A stretch of 64,000 nucleotides of DNA, from contig JANYDA010000026.1 of NCBI GenBank assembly GCA_025360005.1, forward strand, positions 33,705 to 97,704. The letters run 5' to 3'. Source of the DNA: Fibrobacteria bacterium. Lineage in GTDB: Bacteria; Fibrobacterota; Fibrobacteria; UBA11236. The notes beneath the pieces were generated by a model. That model did no database searches and was not told where the DNA came from. It was given only the letters and a program-made list of their open reading frames with translations. Made by a program: the position numbers and the translations under genes. Of the stretch, positions 1-8,695 are shown one piece after another (position 1 is the stretch's first letter; each line of letters begins with the position of its first letter).

Positions 1-178
1 GATCCACCGCATCCTTGGCCAGTTTCACCGATTGCACTTCATACTTGCCGTTCATGGCCAGTTTAACCATGCCGCCGCCCACTTCGGCCGAGAACAGCGC
101 GGTTTCCATTTCCTTCTGCACATTGGCCATCTTGCCCTGCATCTTCTGCAGTTCCTTCATCATCTTTTGCATGTTCAT
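1..178 (-). CDS. ybaB: YbaB/EbfC family nucleoid-associated protein (3' part cut by window edge)
   Basis: Reading leftward from the ATG at 178, the product begins MNMQKMMKELQKMQGKMANV and continues with the acidic, glycine-containing core (GGGMVKLAMNGKY) typical of the small YbaB/EbfC DNA-binding proteins. Only 59 codons lie inside the window, so the end is missing. The start is well supported: AAGGAG sits 6 nt upstream of the ATG. It lies about 40 bp downstream of dnaX on the same strand, and dnaX-ybaB(-recR) is a widely conserved order, so cotranscription with dnaX is likely. The family forms dimers that bind DNA and bend or coat it. The assignment is firm; the exact role in this organism is not known. 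Confidence 0.88.
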   Translation of the reverse strand, partial: MNMQKMMKELQKMQGKMANVQKEMETALFSAEVGGGMVKLAMNGKYEVQSVKLAKDAVD

Positions 179-221
179 ATGCGTCTCCTTGAATGTTCGC
201 GGGAATGCGCGCGCGCCGGAT

Positions 222-2306
222 TCACCCTACCAGGCGGCCTGCGAAAGTATCCCGGATGAAATTTATGATCGGCTCCCTACGCGCGGGATCCTCCGTCCCG
301 AAATGCGTGGCCAGCGGTTCTCTCCCGGCAGGCGCGGATTCATCCAGGGCGAAACGGAGGGTGAAATCCCGGCCTTCCGCCACTTTGGAACCCAGGAACG
401 CCTGGATGGATTTCCGGAACTCCGCGTCGTCGCCGATCAGGGAGAACGTGGATCGTTCCAGGAAGGTTACCCGTAACGCGGCAGTTTCCCCCGGTTCCGG
501 TTCCAGCCGGGTCCGCAGCAGATGGGATCCCAGCAGGGGCCTCTGGGCCATGAATTCCCCTACCAGGACGTGCCAGATACCCGGCAAGGCCGCGGGCGAA
601 TCCTGAACGGGCGCGATCAGAATGTCCGCAGCCGCGGCGTTTTTGGGCGGAGCCATGGGCATGGGCGCTTCCGGATCCTCCGGATCCAGGTCGGGCTCCA
701 AGTCCCGTTCCATATCCGCCTCCGCGTCCACCAGCCGCTCCGGCAAGTCCGGCAAAGGATACGGGGAAGGCATTCCGCCGCCAATGGGTTCGTCGGCTTC
801 CGCGTTCGGCGCCGGCGCCAGGACAAGGGTGGCGAAGGCTTGGGACCCGAAATCGCGGCCCGTGGATTCACCGATGTCGGCGGTAGGGGAGGAAAAATCC
901 AGGGGAGTCGGGCTTTGGGTTTCCCGGGCCCGGTCCAAGGATTCCCCGGGGGCGGAAAGCCGGGTCGGATCGGGTTCCAGTCGGGATGGAGAGGGCGCTT
1001 CGGCCCGGGCCGTTGCCGGCGCGGGCGCCGCTGCCATGTCGGAAGCGGAGGCCGGCGCCGATTTCGCGATCGCGGCCGGCCAAGCGCTTATGCCGTCAAG
1101 CGGGCTTTTTTTTTTGACCTCGGAGAGGTCCGTTGCTGCGTTCCCGGGCGCGCGGCCGGATTCCCTGGCGACGGACCCGGGCGCGAAATCCTGGCCCAAC
1201 ACCTGCGACAAGGTGACCACCCGATCCAGGGCGGCCATGCGCGCGAAGCCCAGCTCCACCGCCAAGCGCGGATTGGCCGTGCTCTTCATCTGGGCCAGGA
1301 TATCGGAAACCATTTTGGCGAAGCGGATGATGTCGCCGTCCCGCAATTCGGGCGCCAGCGCGGCCAATTCGGCGCAGCGGGCTTCGCCCAATCCCAGCGC
1401 GCCCGGGTTCACGCCTTGGCGCGCGAAGAGCATGTTGCGGAGGTATTCCCCGAAGGCCACCATCAGATCCGAAGTCTCGATGCCTTCGCGATGGGCTTCC
1501 TGCAAAGTCAGGAAACAGGTTTTTTGATCGTGCAGGATGAGCGCGCGCAAAAGTCCGTCGAACATGCCGTCGCGGGGCAGGCCCAAAACCTTGCGGGCCG
1601 CCTCCATGCTCAGGTCCGCGCCCGAGAACGCGTATACCTGATCGAAAAGGCTCAACGCGTCGCGCATGCTGCCGTCCGCCTTGCGGGCGACCGCCTCCAG
1701 GGCTTCGCGCTCCGGCTTGATGCTTTCCTGCGCGCAGACGTATTCCAGCCGCTCCCGGATATGCTGCTCGGAGATGCGCTTGAAATCGAACCTCTGTACG
1801 CGCGAAAGAATGGTATGCGGGAGCTTGTTGGCTTCCGTGGTGGCGAAGATGAAGACCACGTGCGGAGGCGGTTCCTCCAGGGTCTTGAGCAGCGCATTGA
1901 ACGCCGCCTTCGACAGCATATGCACCTCATCGATCACGTAGATCTTATAGCTGCCGTTCATGGGCGCGTAGTTCACTTGCTCACGGAGCTCGCGGATATT
2001 ATCCACGCCGTTGTTGGAGGCGCCGTCGATCTCCAGCACGTCCAGGGAGCTGCCGTTATTGACGGCCTTGCAATTGTCGCACTTGTCGCACGGGATGGGG
2101 GTGGGGCCGTTCTTGCAATTGAGCGCCTTGGCCAGGATGCGGGCGGAAGTGGTCTTGCCCACCCCGCGCGTGCCCGTGAACAGATAGGCATGCGAAATGC
2201 GCTTGCCCTCGATGGCGTTGCGGATGGTCTGGGCGATATGGTCCTGCCCCACCATGTCCTCGAAATTCTTGGGGCGCCATTTGCGCGCCATTGCCAGGTA
2301 AGCCAT
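222..2306 (-). CDS. dnaX: DNA polymerase III subunit gamma/tau
   Basis: Clamp-loader ATPase of the replicative polymerase, 694 aa. The N-terminal AAA+ module has the opening ARKWRPKNF, Walker A GTRGVGKTT (residues 45-53), a zinc module (C64 then a CxxCxxC cluster near 74-80), and Walker B/sensor region VIDEVHMLS near 125. Residues from about 370 on are a Pro/Ala/Glu-rich linker, then a small folded C-terminal domain as expected for tau. Codons 398-401 lie on a run of ten A residues (see the separate entry), so a short gamma-type product is likely. The preceding gene on this strand, a receiver/ATPase protein, ends only 33 bp upstream. The Shine-Dalgarno before the ATG at 2306 is weak. Function is certain; the frameshift product is inferred. 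Confidence 0.95.
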   Translation of the reverse strand: MAYLAMARKWRPKNFEDMVGQDHIAQTIRNAIEGKRISHAYLFTGTRGVGKTTSARILAKALNCKNGPTPIPCDKCDNCKAVNNGSSLDVLEIDGASNNGVDNIRELREQVNYAPMNGSYKIYVIDEVHMLSKAAFNALLKTLEEPPPHVVFIFATTEANKLPHTILSRVQRFDFKRISEQHIRERLEYVCAQESIKPEREALEAVARKADGSMRDALSLFDQVYAFSGADLSMEAARKVLGLPRDGMFDGLLRALILHDQKTCFLTLQEAHREGIETSDLMVAFGEYLRNMLFARQGVNPGALGLGEARCAELAALAPELRDGDIIRFAKMVSDILAQMKSTANPRLAVELGFARMAALDRVVTLSQVLGQDFAPGSVARESGRAPGNAATDLSEVKKKSPLDGISAWPAAIAKSAPASASDMAAAPAPATARAEAPSPSRLEPDPTRLSAPGESLDRARETQSPTPLDFSSPTADIGESTGRDFGSQAFATLVLAPAPNAEADEPIGGGMPSPYPLPDLPERLVDAEADMERDLEPDLDPEDPEAPMPMAPPKNAAAADILIAPVQDSPAALPGIWHVLVGEFMAQRPLLGSHLLRTRLEPEPGETAALRVTFLERSTFSLIGDDAEFRKSIQAFLGSKVAEGRDFTLRFALDESAPAGREPLATHFGTEDPARREPIINFIRDTFAGRLVG
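1106..1130 (-). promoter_or_regulatory. Candidate slippage/frameshift site in dnaX (A10 tract with upstream hairpin)
   Basis: In the mRNA sense (minus strand) a perfect inverted repeat GACCTC-TCC-GAGGTC (1130 to 1116) is followed at once by ten A residues (1115 to 1106), read as three Lys codons (398-400) and the first base of Ser401. Adding one A or shifting -1 gives AAG CCC GCT TGA, ending the protein at about 403 aa. Losing one A gives a TAA nine codons after the shift. Either way the product keeps the ATPase and oligomerisation domains and loses the tau-specific part. Thermus dnaX uses an A9 tract in this way, and E. coli uses A AAA AAG. Activity here is inferred. Confidence 0.6.
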
Positions 2307-2339
2307 CAGATGATTTTTTCCATCAGATAAATCCAGCCA

Positions 2340-3248
2340 TCAGTTCTTGCGTCCCCGGTACGGCAGGTCCAGGTTCACCACCAGGGTCACCTCGTTGCCG
2401 GTCTCATTGTAGATCATTTCATCGAAAGCGTAACGCGCCATCATGATGCCGCGTCCGTTCCGGTTCAGGAGGTTGTCCTTATCCTTGGGATCCGGCAGCG
2501 ATCGCCAGTCGAAGCCGCTGCCTTGATCGGCCACGAAATATTCGATGCGCCGCAAGGTGGGGAAAACCCGGGAGCGAATCGTCACCACCCTGTCTTTATA
2601 GGGTTCCTTTTGGGAACGCTCAATGGCCAGCGGATAGAAGCGCGAAGCTTTGAGCGCATCGCTTTTCTCCTCGAAGGTGATCCCCAGGTTCCCGTGCTCC
2701 ATGGCGTTGTTGATGATCTCCGAAAGCCCCAGGATGATATGATAACGGTTCTTCTCGTTGATGGGCAGGGTACCGTCCACCAGATTCTTGGCCACTTGCA
2801 TCACCAGCGAGAAATCGTTCGGCATGATGAGGATGCGCTCCTCGTATTTCATGGCGAAGGGATTGTAGGTTTCGGTATTGTTCGCGATGATCTTGCTGAG
2901 ATTGTAGGAGAAGTCGCCTACCTGCAGGGGCAGGCCCAGGCAGGCGTAGGTGCCCGCTTGGAGCAACTCCACGATCATGGCCTGATGACCTTCGCCCACG
3001 ATGGCGATGAGGGGGAGATCCGCATGCTCCTGCTTGAATTTGCGGATGAAGGGAAGCGGCGCTTCCGTGATCAGGGAAAGATTGAAAGCGAAGGCGAAGG
3101 TGCGGCCTTTCCCTATCAGGCGGAGGGCGTCTTCCAGGTTATAAGCCGTCTGCATGGCCAGATCATGGTCCAGGACGATCGATTGGATCATCTCCTGGAT
3201 GCCGTCATCGGATTCCAACAGCAGGAGCGATTTGGACTCAAGGGTCAC
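2340..3248 (-). CDS. Receiver-like domain fused to an anti-sigma-type HATPase_c domain
   Basis: A 302-aa protein. Residues 1 to about 115 resemble a response-regulator receiver (SLLLLESDDG at the start, acidic pocket partly kept) but the usual phosphorylated Asp region reads FAFNLSLIT, so the domain looks degenerate. Residues about 145-300 form a GHKL ATPase of the RsbW/SpoIIAB kind: N-box SEIINNAMEHGN, G1 DQGSGFD and G2 NGRGIMMARYAFDE. Such proteins usually act as serine kinases or anti-sigma factors in partner-switching systems. A STAS antagonist is encoded at 53300-53677 in this window, a possible but unproven partner. The start is GTG at 3248; no strong Shine-Dalgarno is visible. It lies directly upstream of dnaX on the same strand. 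Confidence 0.75.
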   Translation of the reverse strand: MTLESKSLLLLESDDGIQEMIQSIVLDHDLAMQTAYNLEDALRLIGKGRTFAFAFNLSLITEAPLPFIRKFKQEHADLPLIAIVGEGHQAMIVELLQAGTYACLGLPLQVGDFSYNLSKIIANNTETYNPFAMKYEERILIMPNDFSLVMQVAKNLVDGTLPINEKNRYHIILGLSEIINNAMEHGNLGITFEEKSDALKASRFYPLAIERSQKEPYKDRVVTIRSRVFPTLRRIEYFVADQGSGFDWRSLPDPKDKDNLLNRNGRGIMMARYAFDEMIYNETGNEVTLVVNLDLPYRGRKN

Positions 3249-3546
3249 GAGGGGGTTCTTTCAAGGGGCCGCGCCGGGCGGCTCAGTTCATCGCGGTCCG
3301 CCTCGCTGCCGCGCCTGGGGCGGCCTCCGGCCTCGCGGGCTTGCGTGCGGCAGTCACTTATGATCAATATCCACGCTCCCTGGAACAGGCATCTGCTTCG
3401 GTTTCCATCTCTATTGAGGAACGGTTTTCCCGTGCCCGGGTTAAGACGATTCTCCCCAGAAACGCATGATAGGTCCATAAATTTAGTCTACATCGCTGCG
3501 ACGGACTACCGGAATGGCGGAACGCAGGCTGGGGAAAAACGGGGCT
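3249..3546. other. 298-bp intergenic stretch
   Basis: This lies between the receiver/ATPase gene and hslO, both on the minus strand. A minus-strand frame covering 3245-3478 ends in a GTGA overlap with the downstream start, but its translation is Arg/Pro/Glu-rich low-complexity sequence and I do not regard it as a gene. The right half is AT-richer and probably carries the promoter of the receiver/ATPase gene, but I cannot place a convincing -35/-10 pair. Confidence 0.4.
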
Positions 3547-4440
3547 TCAAGGCTCGCCGCCCGTTTGCGGACCATTCAGTTTTTCCAGTAAGGACCGCAC
3601 CTGAGCGGGCGTGGCTATGTAACGCTTGCGGCAATAATCGCAATGCAGTTCCGTGATTTCGTTCTTGTAGACGATTTCTTCCAGCTCTTCGCGCGGCAAG
3701 CCCGTCATGGCCTTGAGCACGCCGGCTTCCGAACACGGGCAGAAAGGTTGCACGGGTATTTCCCGATGGATCGTATACTTGAAAGGCCCGGCCAGATCGG
3801 AAAGCACCGCCTCCAGGTCCAACCCGCTTCCGGGCCGATGGTAATGCTCCAGGGGAGGCATGTCCCGGACCACCTGTTCCATGATGGCAAGGGTCTTTGC
3901 GTCCGCATTGGGAAACGCTTCCACCAGGAAGGCGCCGCAGAATTCCAACGTGGATCCGTCCGCGTTCGCTTTGGCCTTGATGCCCACGGCGGATTTGGTT
4001 TGTTCGCTTTGCAACAGGTAGAATGCGGTCGCGGGCCCGATATGCTCCGACGGCATTTCCACGATGCTTTCCGAAATGGGGATGCCTTTGTCGTTCAGTT
4101 TCTTGACCTTCATGGTCTGCGGCGAAAGCAGGGGTTCGAAATCGCCCAGGCTTCGCACGTCTTCCGCCGGCAACATCCCGCGCACCAATCCCATGGGCGT
4201 AGCATCCGCGGTGACGTAGGCGAAGTCCCCGGAAAACTGGAACTTTACCTGGATGGTGCCGTTGGTCTTGAGACCGGAGGCCAGTATCAGGGACGAGGCG
4301 ATGGTTTCGCCCAATAGGATACGCGCGAAAGCCTTGGCTCCGTGGAAGTTGGCGACGCTGTTGGCCGCGTCGGTGGCGTCCACCAGTACGAAGCGGAGCT
4401 CGGCGGTTTCGCCCGTGGCCCTGATGATTTTGTCCGGCAT
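3547..4440 (-). CDS. hslO: Hsp33 redox-regulated molecular chaperone
   Basis: A 297-aa protein that matches Hsp33 over its whole length. The C-terminal redox switch is present: C234-P-C236 and C267-DY-C270 form the CxC...CxxC zinc site that releases zinc and forms disulfides on oxidation, which switches on holdase activity in the cytoplasm. The N-terminal substrate-binding core (for example GTIQVKFQFSGDFAYVTAD) is also typical. It is transcribed divergently from a DJ-1 family gene with only 29 bp between the start codons. A TAAAAT hexamer ends 6 nt before the ATG, so the message may be leaderless. The pairing of two oxidative-stress proteins suggests joint control. Confidence 0.95.
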   Translation of the reverse strand: MPDKIIRATGETAELRFVLVDATDAANSVANFHGAKAFARILLGETIASSLILASGLKTNGTIQVKFQFSGDFAYVTADATPMGLVRGMLPAEDVRSLGDFEPLLSPQTMKVKKLNDKGIPISESIVEMPSEHIGPATAFYLLQSEQTKSAVGIKAKANADGSTLEFCGAFLVEAFPNADAKTLAIMEQVVRDMPPLEHYHRPGSGLDLEAVLSDLAGPFKYTIHREIPVQPFCPCSEAGVLKAMTGLPREELEEIVYKNEITELHCDYCRKRYIATPAQVRSLLEKLNGPQTGGEP

Positions 4441-4446
4441 ATGGCT

Positions 4447-4452
4447 ATTTTA
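4447..4452 (-). promoter_or_regulatory. -10-like element of hslO (possible leaderless start)
   Basis: On the minus strand TAAAAT is followed by AGCCAT and then the hslO ATG, a 6-nt gap that would put the transcription start at or next to the start codon. A weak -35 (TTTTCA) lies 18 nt upstream, within the start region of the divergent DJ-1 gene, so the two promoters must overlap. No Shine-Dalgarno is present before hslO. Confidence 0.45.
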
Positions 4453-4469
4453 AGGTAAAGGGATAAAAT

Positions 4470-5021
4470 ATGAAAAGGGTGCTGTTAATCCTATCTCACG
4501 GATTCGAGGAAATGGAGGCGGTGACTCCCATCGACTTGCTGCGCAGGGCGGGAATAACGGTGGTTTCGGCCTCCACGGGCCCGGAACTGTTGGTCGAGGG
4601 CGGCCGGGGAATCCGCGTCCAGGCGGATCAAATGCTTTCCGAATGCCTCTCGCAAGCTTTCGACATGGTGATTCTTCCCGGCGGTCCCGGGGTGGATCGA
4701 CTGCGCAAGGATGAACGCGTTCTGGAACTGGTGCGGCGTACCCATGCCGCCGGAACCCCTTTGGCGGCCATTTGCGCCGCGCCCTTGATCCTGGCCGACG
4801 CCGGGGTAGCGGCGGGGCATACGCTCACCTCCTTTCCTTCGGCCCGCGCGGAGTTGCAAGGACAGGTCAAAGCCTATTCGGAAGCAAGAGTGGTCGAGGA
4901 CGGCAACCTGATCACCTCCCGCGGGGCCGGCACTTCCGAAGAGTTCGCATTAATCCTCATCGCCTTCCTGGAGGGCCCCGCCGCGGCCGAGGAAATCCGC
5001 GCCCGCATCATTGCGCGATAA
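4470..5021 (+). CDS. DJ-1/PfpI family protein
   Basis: A 183-aa protein of the DJ-1/ThiJ/PfpI superfamily, closest in appearance to the DJ-1/YajL branch. The conserved Glu lies in GFEEMEA (about residue 16), and the reactive nucleophile-elbow Cys lies in AAICAAP (about residue 102). The loop ILPGGPG and the ending TSRGAGTSEEFAL are also characteristic. Members act as oxidative-stress chaperones, glyoxalases or proposed deglycases; the sequence does not say which. It is divergent from hslO, consistent with a shared stress response. AAAGGGA lies about 8 nt before the ATG. The family is certain, the activity is not. Confidence 0.9.
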   Translation: MKRVLLILSHGFEEMEAVTPIDLLRRAGITVVSASTGPELLVEGGRGIRVQADQMLSECLSQAFDMVILPGGPGVDRLRKDERVLELVRRTHAAGTPLAAICAAPLILADAGVAAGHTLTSFPSARAELQGQVKAYSEARVVEDGNLITSRGAGTSEEFALILIAFLEGPAAAEEIRARIIAR

Positions 5022-5106
5022 CCGGAATTCGATGCGCCCGCATGGTAGCGCGATAATCCTCCCCTTATCCGCCCAACCGCGGCGCGGGTAGGTATATTTC
5101 CCCGCC

Positions 5107-5835
5107 ATGCCGGCATGGATCTACCCTTATCTCGGGGCCTTCCTCATCGGACTTTCCAAAGCCGGATTCGCCACCGGTCTGGGCATGTTGACCACGCCGC
5201 TCTTGGCCACGGCCGTCCCCGCACGCCAAGCCATCGGCATTATCCTTCCCCTGCTTTGCTTCGCCGATCTCATGACGTTGTCGGCCTTCTGGAAAAAGTG
5301 GCGGCTGGAGTTGATCCGCATTCCTTTCTTCGGGGCTTTGGCGGGGGTTGCGGTGGGGATGGGATTCGTGAATGTCATCTCCGAGCATTTCCTACGGGCG
5401 TCCATCGGCGCCAGCGCTTTGATCCTGACGGCTCTTTTGTTGATACGCAATGCCTGGTACCCGGCCAAGGTGTACCGGCCATCCGTGTGGGAAGCCCTAT
5501 TGGTGGGGCTCGCCGCGGGATTTTCCTCCACAATCGCCCATGGCGCCGGACCCATCATGGCCATCTATCTCATGGCCCAGAAAACCGGCAAGTCCGAGTT
5601 CGTCGCATCCAACGCCATTTTTTTTACCGTCCTGAATCTCATCAAGGTCCCGCCCTATCTCTTCTCGGGTCTGATCACGGCGGCGACTCTCTTTCAGGAT
5701 TTGCGCTATTTGCCCTTAATTCCGCTCGGAGTCGGAGTAGGTTGGCTAGCCAACCGCGCTTTGCCCCAAAAGGCCTTCGATGGGCTGGTTTACGGACTTC
5801 TGATCGTGACCGGAATCCAACTTCTGCTTTCCTAA
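5107..5835 (+). CDS. Sulfite exporter TauE/SafE family membrane protein
   Basis: A 242-aa integral membrane protein with about seven to eight hydrophobic segments. The two-half architecture of TauE/SafE is visible: the first half begins GAFLIGLSKAGFATGLGML and the second has the matching GLAAGFSSTIAHGAGPIMA. Family members export sulfite, sulfoacetate and other small organic anions; the substrate here is unknown. A sulfur-assimilation operon lies 3 kb away, which fits but does not prove sulfur transport. The gene stands alone on the plus strand, 85 bp after the DJ-1 gene, and could be cotranscribed with it. No strong Shine-Dalgarno is visible before the ATG (GTATATTTCCCCGCC). Confidence 0.88.
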   Translation: MPAWIYPYLGAFLIGLSKAGFATGLGMLTTPLLATAVPARQAIGIILPLLCFADLMTLSAFWKKWRLELIRIPFFGALAGVAVGMGFVNVISEHFLRASIGASALILTALLLIRNAWYPAKVYRPSVWEALLVGLAAGFSSTIAHGAGPIMAIYLMAQKTGKSEFVASNAIFFTVLNLIKVPPYLFSGLITAATLFQDLRYLPLIPLGVGVGWLANRALPQKAFDGLVYGLLIVTGIQLLLS

Positions 5836-5986
5836 ATGCGTGGCCGGATCGGCCCCTTTATAATACAATGGCCAGAGTGCCTTCCTTTGGGCCCAGCCAT
5901 GGATCCGATGCGCCGCTGGGTCGCGGCAAAGGGTTCGCTACATAACTCCCGGGCTCCGGGAATAGAGTGAGAAAGGTTTTCGCAGT

Positions 5987-8113
5987 ATGGATTTCTGGGT
6001 GGCCATGGCTGCCGTCAGCCTGGCCGTAAATGGAGTTTTGCTCTGGCTCTGGGGCAAGCGGGCAAGCCGCCTCTCCAGATTGGAGCGGGAACTGACCGGC
6101 CAAGGCGATGAAAAGCGCGGGCTCGCGGAATCCCTACGCCAATCCCGCGCGGACATGGAAGGGCTGCGGCGCGACGCCAAGCTGGAGCTGCAACGCAGTG
6201 AAAACCGCTATCGGGCCCTGGCGGACAGCAGCCCCGTGGGCATTTGGCATATCCGCATGGACGGCCGCACCATCTACCTCAATCCCGCCATGAGCGGCCT
6301 CCTGGAGCTGGACGGTCCGGGCGATTTGATGGCATCGCAGACCACCTACCATGAATTCTTCACGCCCGAGAGCCTGCAGATCATGGCCAAGGAACATACC
6401 AAACGCGAGAGCGGGACCGCCTCCAATTACGAAGTGGAGTTGATAGGCCGTTGGGGCCGGCGCGCGCGCATGATCCTCTATGGCGCGCCCATCCAGTCGC
6501 CCGATGGCAAGCTGGAAAGCATCATGGGCACCTTCGTGGACATCACCGAGCGGAAGCGCGAAGAAGAGGCCTTGCGCCGATCCGAGGAGCGCTTGCGCGT
6601 GGCGGCCGAATGCGGCAATGATCTGATCTACGAATGGGATATTCTCAAGGGCTCTTTGGAATGGTTCGGCCCCGTGGATGAACGCTTGGGCCACGCGCAT
6701 GGGGAAATCCCGCGCACGCTGGATGCGTTCGAAAAACTCATCCATCCGGAGGATCGCAACGGCGTGGCCGCCGCCATCCAGAACCATCTGCGATCCCGGG
6801 AAGCCTTCTTCCGGGAATACCGCATCCGCTGCAAGGACGGCTCTTACCGGCTCTGGTCCGATCGGGGCACGGCGCAGTGGGACGCGTCCGGCGCGCCTTA
6901 TAAATGGATCGGCACCACTTCGGACGTGACCGAGGCGAGACGGGCCGAGGAATCCCTGCGCGTCAAAGAAGAGCAATTGCGCCAGTCGCAGAAACTGGAA
7001 GCGGTAGGGCGGTTGGCCGGCGGCATCGCGCATGATTTCAACAACCTGCTGGCGGCCATCATGGGCTATTGCGAGCTGATGCAATTCCGGCTGGAACCGG
7101 ATCATCCCTGCCGCAAGGAGGTAGGCGAGATCCTTAACGGCAGCGATCGCGCCGCCGGCCTCATCCGGCAGCTACTGGCCTTCAGCCGCCAGGAAATCCC
7201 GCAGCCCAAGGTCATCCATCCCAATTTCGTGATCACCGCCATGGATCGCATGTTCAAGCACCTGCTCGAGGAGAACATCGAATTGGAGATCCGCGCGGAT
7301 GCGGAAGCCGGCTGCGTGCGCATGGATCCGGTGCAATTGGAACAGGTGCTGTTGAACCTTGTCCTCAATGCGCGGGACGCGATGCCGGAGGGCGGCCATC
7401 TGGTGATCAGCACCGGGAACGTGGAATTGGCGGGAGAGATTCCCGGCGCCTATGGCCGGGTGCACGCGGGTCCGCATGTGCGGATCTCGGTGGCGGACTC
7501 CGGGCTGGGGATCGATCGCGAGAACCTGCCGCATATCTTCGATCCTTTCTTCACCACCAAGGACAAAGGCAAAGGTTCCGGCCTCGGCCTTTCCACCGTC
7601 TACGGCATCATCACCCAGAACAGCGGCTGCGTGCTGGTGGAGACGGAAGTGGATAAGGGCAGCGCCTTCTCCTTCTTCCTCCCTCTCACGGAGGAAGAGC
7701 CGGAAGAGGAACAGGAGATCAAGAAAGCCCTGCGCTCCTCTTCCATCTTGCCCAAGACCGTGTTGGTGGTTGAAGATGACGATGAGGTGCGGACCATAGT
7801 GCGGGACTTGCTGGCACAGCAGGGTTTTCTGGTGCTGGAAGCGCGCCAGGGTAAGGAAGCCCTATCATTGGCGGAGAAATACACGCAACCGGTCCATCTG
7901 CTCTTGACCGACATGGTGATGCCGGGAATGGGCGGCAAGGAGCTGGCCGAAGCCCTGTGGAAAATCATGCCTACCCTGCGCGTGCTCTTCATGTCCGGCT
8001 ATACGCAGGACGCGGCTTTCCGCCAGGAAGTGGCGGACGGGGGGCGGGCTTTCATCCAGAAACCATTCTCGATGACGGCTCTGGTGGGGAAGATCAGGGA
8101 AGTGCTGGTGTAA
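5987..8113 (+). CDS. PAS-domain hybrid sensor histidine kinase with C-terminal receiver
   Basis: A 708-aa protein. In order: one N-terminal transmembrane helix (about residues 5-22), a short coiled coil, PAS domain 1 (about 75-190, [14 protein letters not shown]), PAS/PAC domain 2 (about 195-325, ending in [10 protein letters not shown]), a HisKA domain with phospho-acceptor H349 in GGIAHDFNN, a HATPase_c domain (N-box [12 protein letters not shown]1 VADSGLGI, G2 [11 protein letters not shown]) and a receiver (about 585-705) with phospho-acceptor D642 in [12 protein letters not shown]. The HDFNN H-box and fused receiver are typical of NtrB-like hybrid kinases. No cognate output regulator is adjacent. 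The last 20 bp overlap the 3' end of the convergent toxin gene. Confidence 0.93.
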   Translation: MDFWVAMAAVSLAVNGVLLWLWGKRASRLSRLERELTGQGDEKRGLAESLRQSRADMEGLRRDAKLELQRSENRYRALADSSPVGIWHIRMDGRTIYLNPAMSGLLELDGPGDLMASQTTYHEFFTPESLQIMAKEHTKRESGTASNYEVELIGRWGRRARMILYGAPIQSPDGKLESIMGTFVDITERKREEEALRRSEERLRVAAECGNDLIYEWDILKGSLEWFGPVDERLGHAHGEIPRTLDAFEKLIHPEDRNGVAAAIQNHLRSREAFFREYRIRCKDGSYRLWSDRGTAQWDASGAPYKWIGTTSDVTEARRAEESLRVKEEQLRQSQKLEAVGRLAGGIAHDFNNLLAAIMGYCELMQFRLEPDHPCRKEVGEILNGSDRAAGLIRQLLAFSRQEIPQPKVIHPNFVITAMDRMFKHLLEENIELEIRADAEAGCVRMDPVQLEQVLLNLVLNARDAMPEGGHLVISTGNVELAGEIPGAYGRVHAGPHVRISVADSGLGIDRENLPHIFDPFFTTKDKGKGSGLGLSTVYGIITQNSGCVLVETEVDKGSAFSFFLPLTEEEPEEEQEIKKALRSSSILPKTVLVVEDDDEVRTIVRDLLAQQGFLVLEARQGKEALSLAEKYTQPVHLLLTDMVMPGMGGKELAEALWKIMPTLRVLFMSGYTQDAAFRQEVADGGRAFIQKPFSMTALVGKIREVLV

Positions 8114-8480
8114 GCCTGGACTCGATCCACGCGGTGATCTCCGCAAGGTCGGCTTTGGCAACGATAATGCGATCTACAAGGAACGACTCTCCCGATTCAC
8201 CGTCCACTCGGACATGGAACCCATTCATCCGGAGGAAGATCGCGGCCGCCGCGAAAGCCATGCGCTTGTTGCCATCCACGAAACAATGGTTTGAAGCCAG
8301 GCTTTGCATCAAGGCCGCGGCCTGTTCGGAGAGGGAACGATAATATCCCGAACGCGGTCTTGCCAGCGCGCTTTCCAATAGGCCTTTGTCCCGGACTTCG
8401 GCCGAGCCGCCGAAGCGGCGGATCAATTCGGTGTGCAGGGACAAGGCTTCATCCAGGGTAGGGTAAAGAGTTTCGCTCAT
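8094..8480 (-). CDS. Death-on-curing (Doc/Fic) family toxin
   Basis: A 128-aa Fic-fold protein. The signature reads H65-C-F-V-D69-G-N71-K72-R73, matching the Doc form HxFx(D/N)(A/G)NKR, in which a Lys replaces the second Gly of AMPylating Fic proteins. P1 Doc uses this site to phosphorylate EF-Tu and stop translation. The LLESALARP segment near residue 34 is also typical of Doc. The start codon overlaps the antitoxin stop by 4 bp (ATGA), showing translational coupling. The gene's end overlaps the convergent histidine kinase by 20 bp. All motif residues look intact, so an active toxin is expected. Confidence 0.93.
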   Translation of the reverse strand: MSETLYPTLDEALSLHTELIRRFGGSAEVRDKGLLESALARPRSGYYRSLSEQAAALMQSLASNHCFVDGNKRMAFAAAAIFLRMNGFHVRVDGESGESFLVDRIIVAKADLAEITAWIESRLTPALP

Positions 8481-8689
8481 TTAGCGAGGCGCTGGAGCAG
8501 ATCGGAGTGACGGTCGAGGACTTCACCGAGGGCGGAGACGAAAGTAGGACGGGTGCGTGTACGACCGAGATATTCCGCAATCGCTTCGGAAACCAACCAG
8601 GAAATGCTCTTTCCGGATTCTGTGGAATGTTGTTTGAGCTCCAGCAGGGTTTTCTCGTCCACCAAGGTGGAAAACTTGGTTTGCTTCAT
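8477..8689 (-). CDS. Antitoxin of the Doc-type toxin-antitoxin pair
   Basis: A 70-aa protein with an N-terminal strand (KFSTLVDEKTLLELKQHS) followed by two helices and a polar C-terminus, consistent with a ribbon-helix-helix (CopG-like) DNA-binding antitoxin rather than the Phd fold. The family call is weaker than the role call, which rests on position: it lies just upstream of the Doc toxin with a 4-bp start/stop overlap. RHH antitoxins normally bind their own promoter, and a perfect palindrome lies in the promoter spacer just upstream. The only possible start is the ATG at 8689, which lacks a Shine-Dalgarno and sits 6 nt after the -10. Confidence 0.82.
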   Translation of the reverse strand: MKQTKFSTLVDEKTLLELKQHSTESGKSISWLVSEAIAEYLGRTRTRPTFVSALGEVLDRHSDLLQRLAK

Positions 8690-8695
8690 GATTTA

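Noticed and set aside
1106..1130. The dnaX hairpin and T-run as a terminator on the plus strand
   Set aside because: On the plus strand the T-run comes before the stem, not after it, and no plus-strand gene is present, so it cannot act as an intrinsic terminator.
522..2330. 602-aa open frame on the plus strand opposite dnaX
   Set aside because: It is an antisense shadow in GC-rich DNA: Arg/Gly/His-rich translation without domains, fully covered by dnaX.
3245..3478. 77-aa minus-strand frame coupled by GTGA to the receiver/ATPase gene
   Set aside because: The overlap looks like a gene pair, but the translation is low-complexity Arg/Pro/Glu sequence with no fold and no Shine-Dalgarno.
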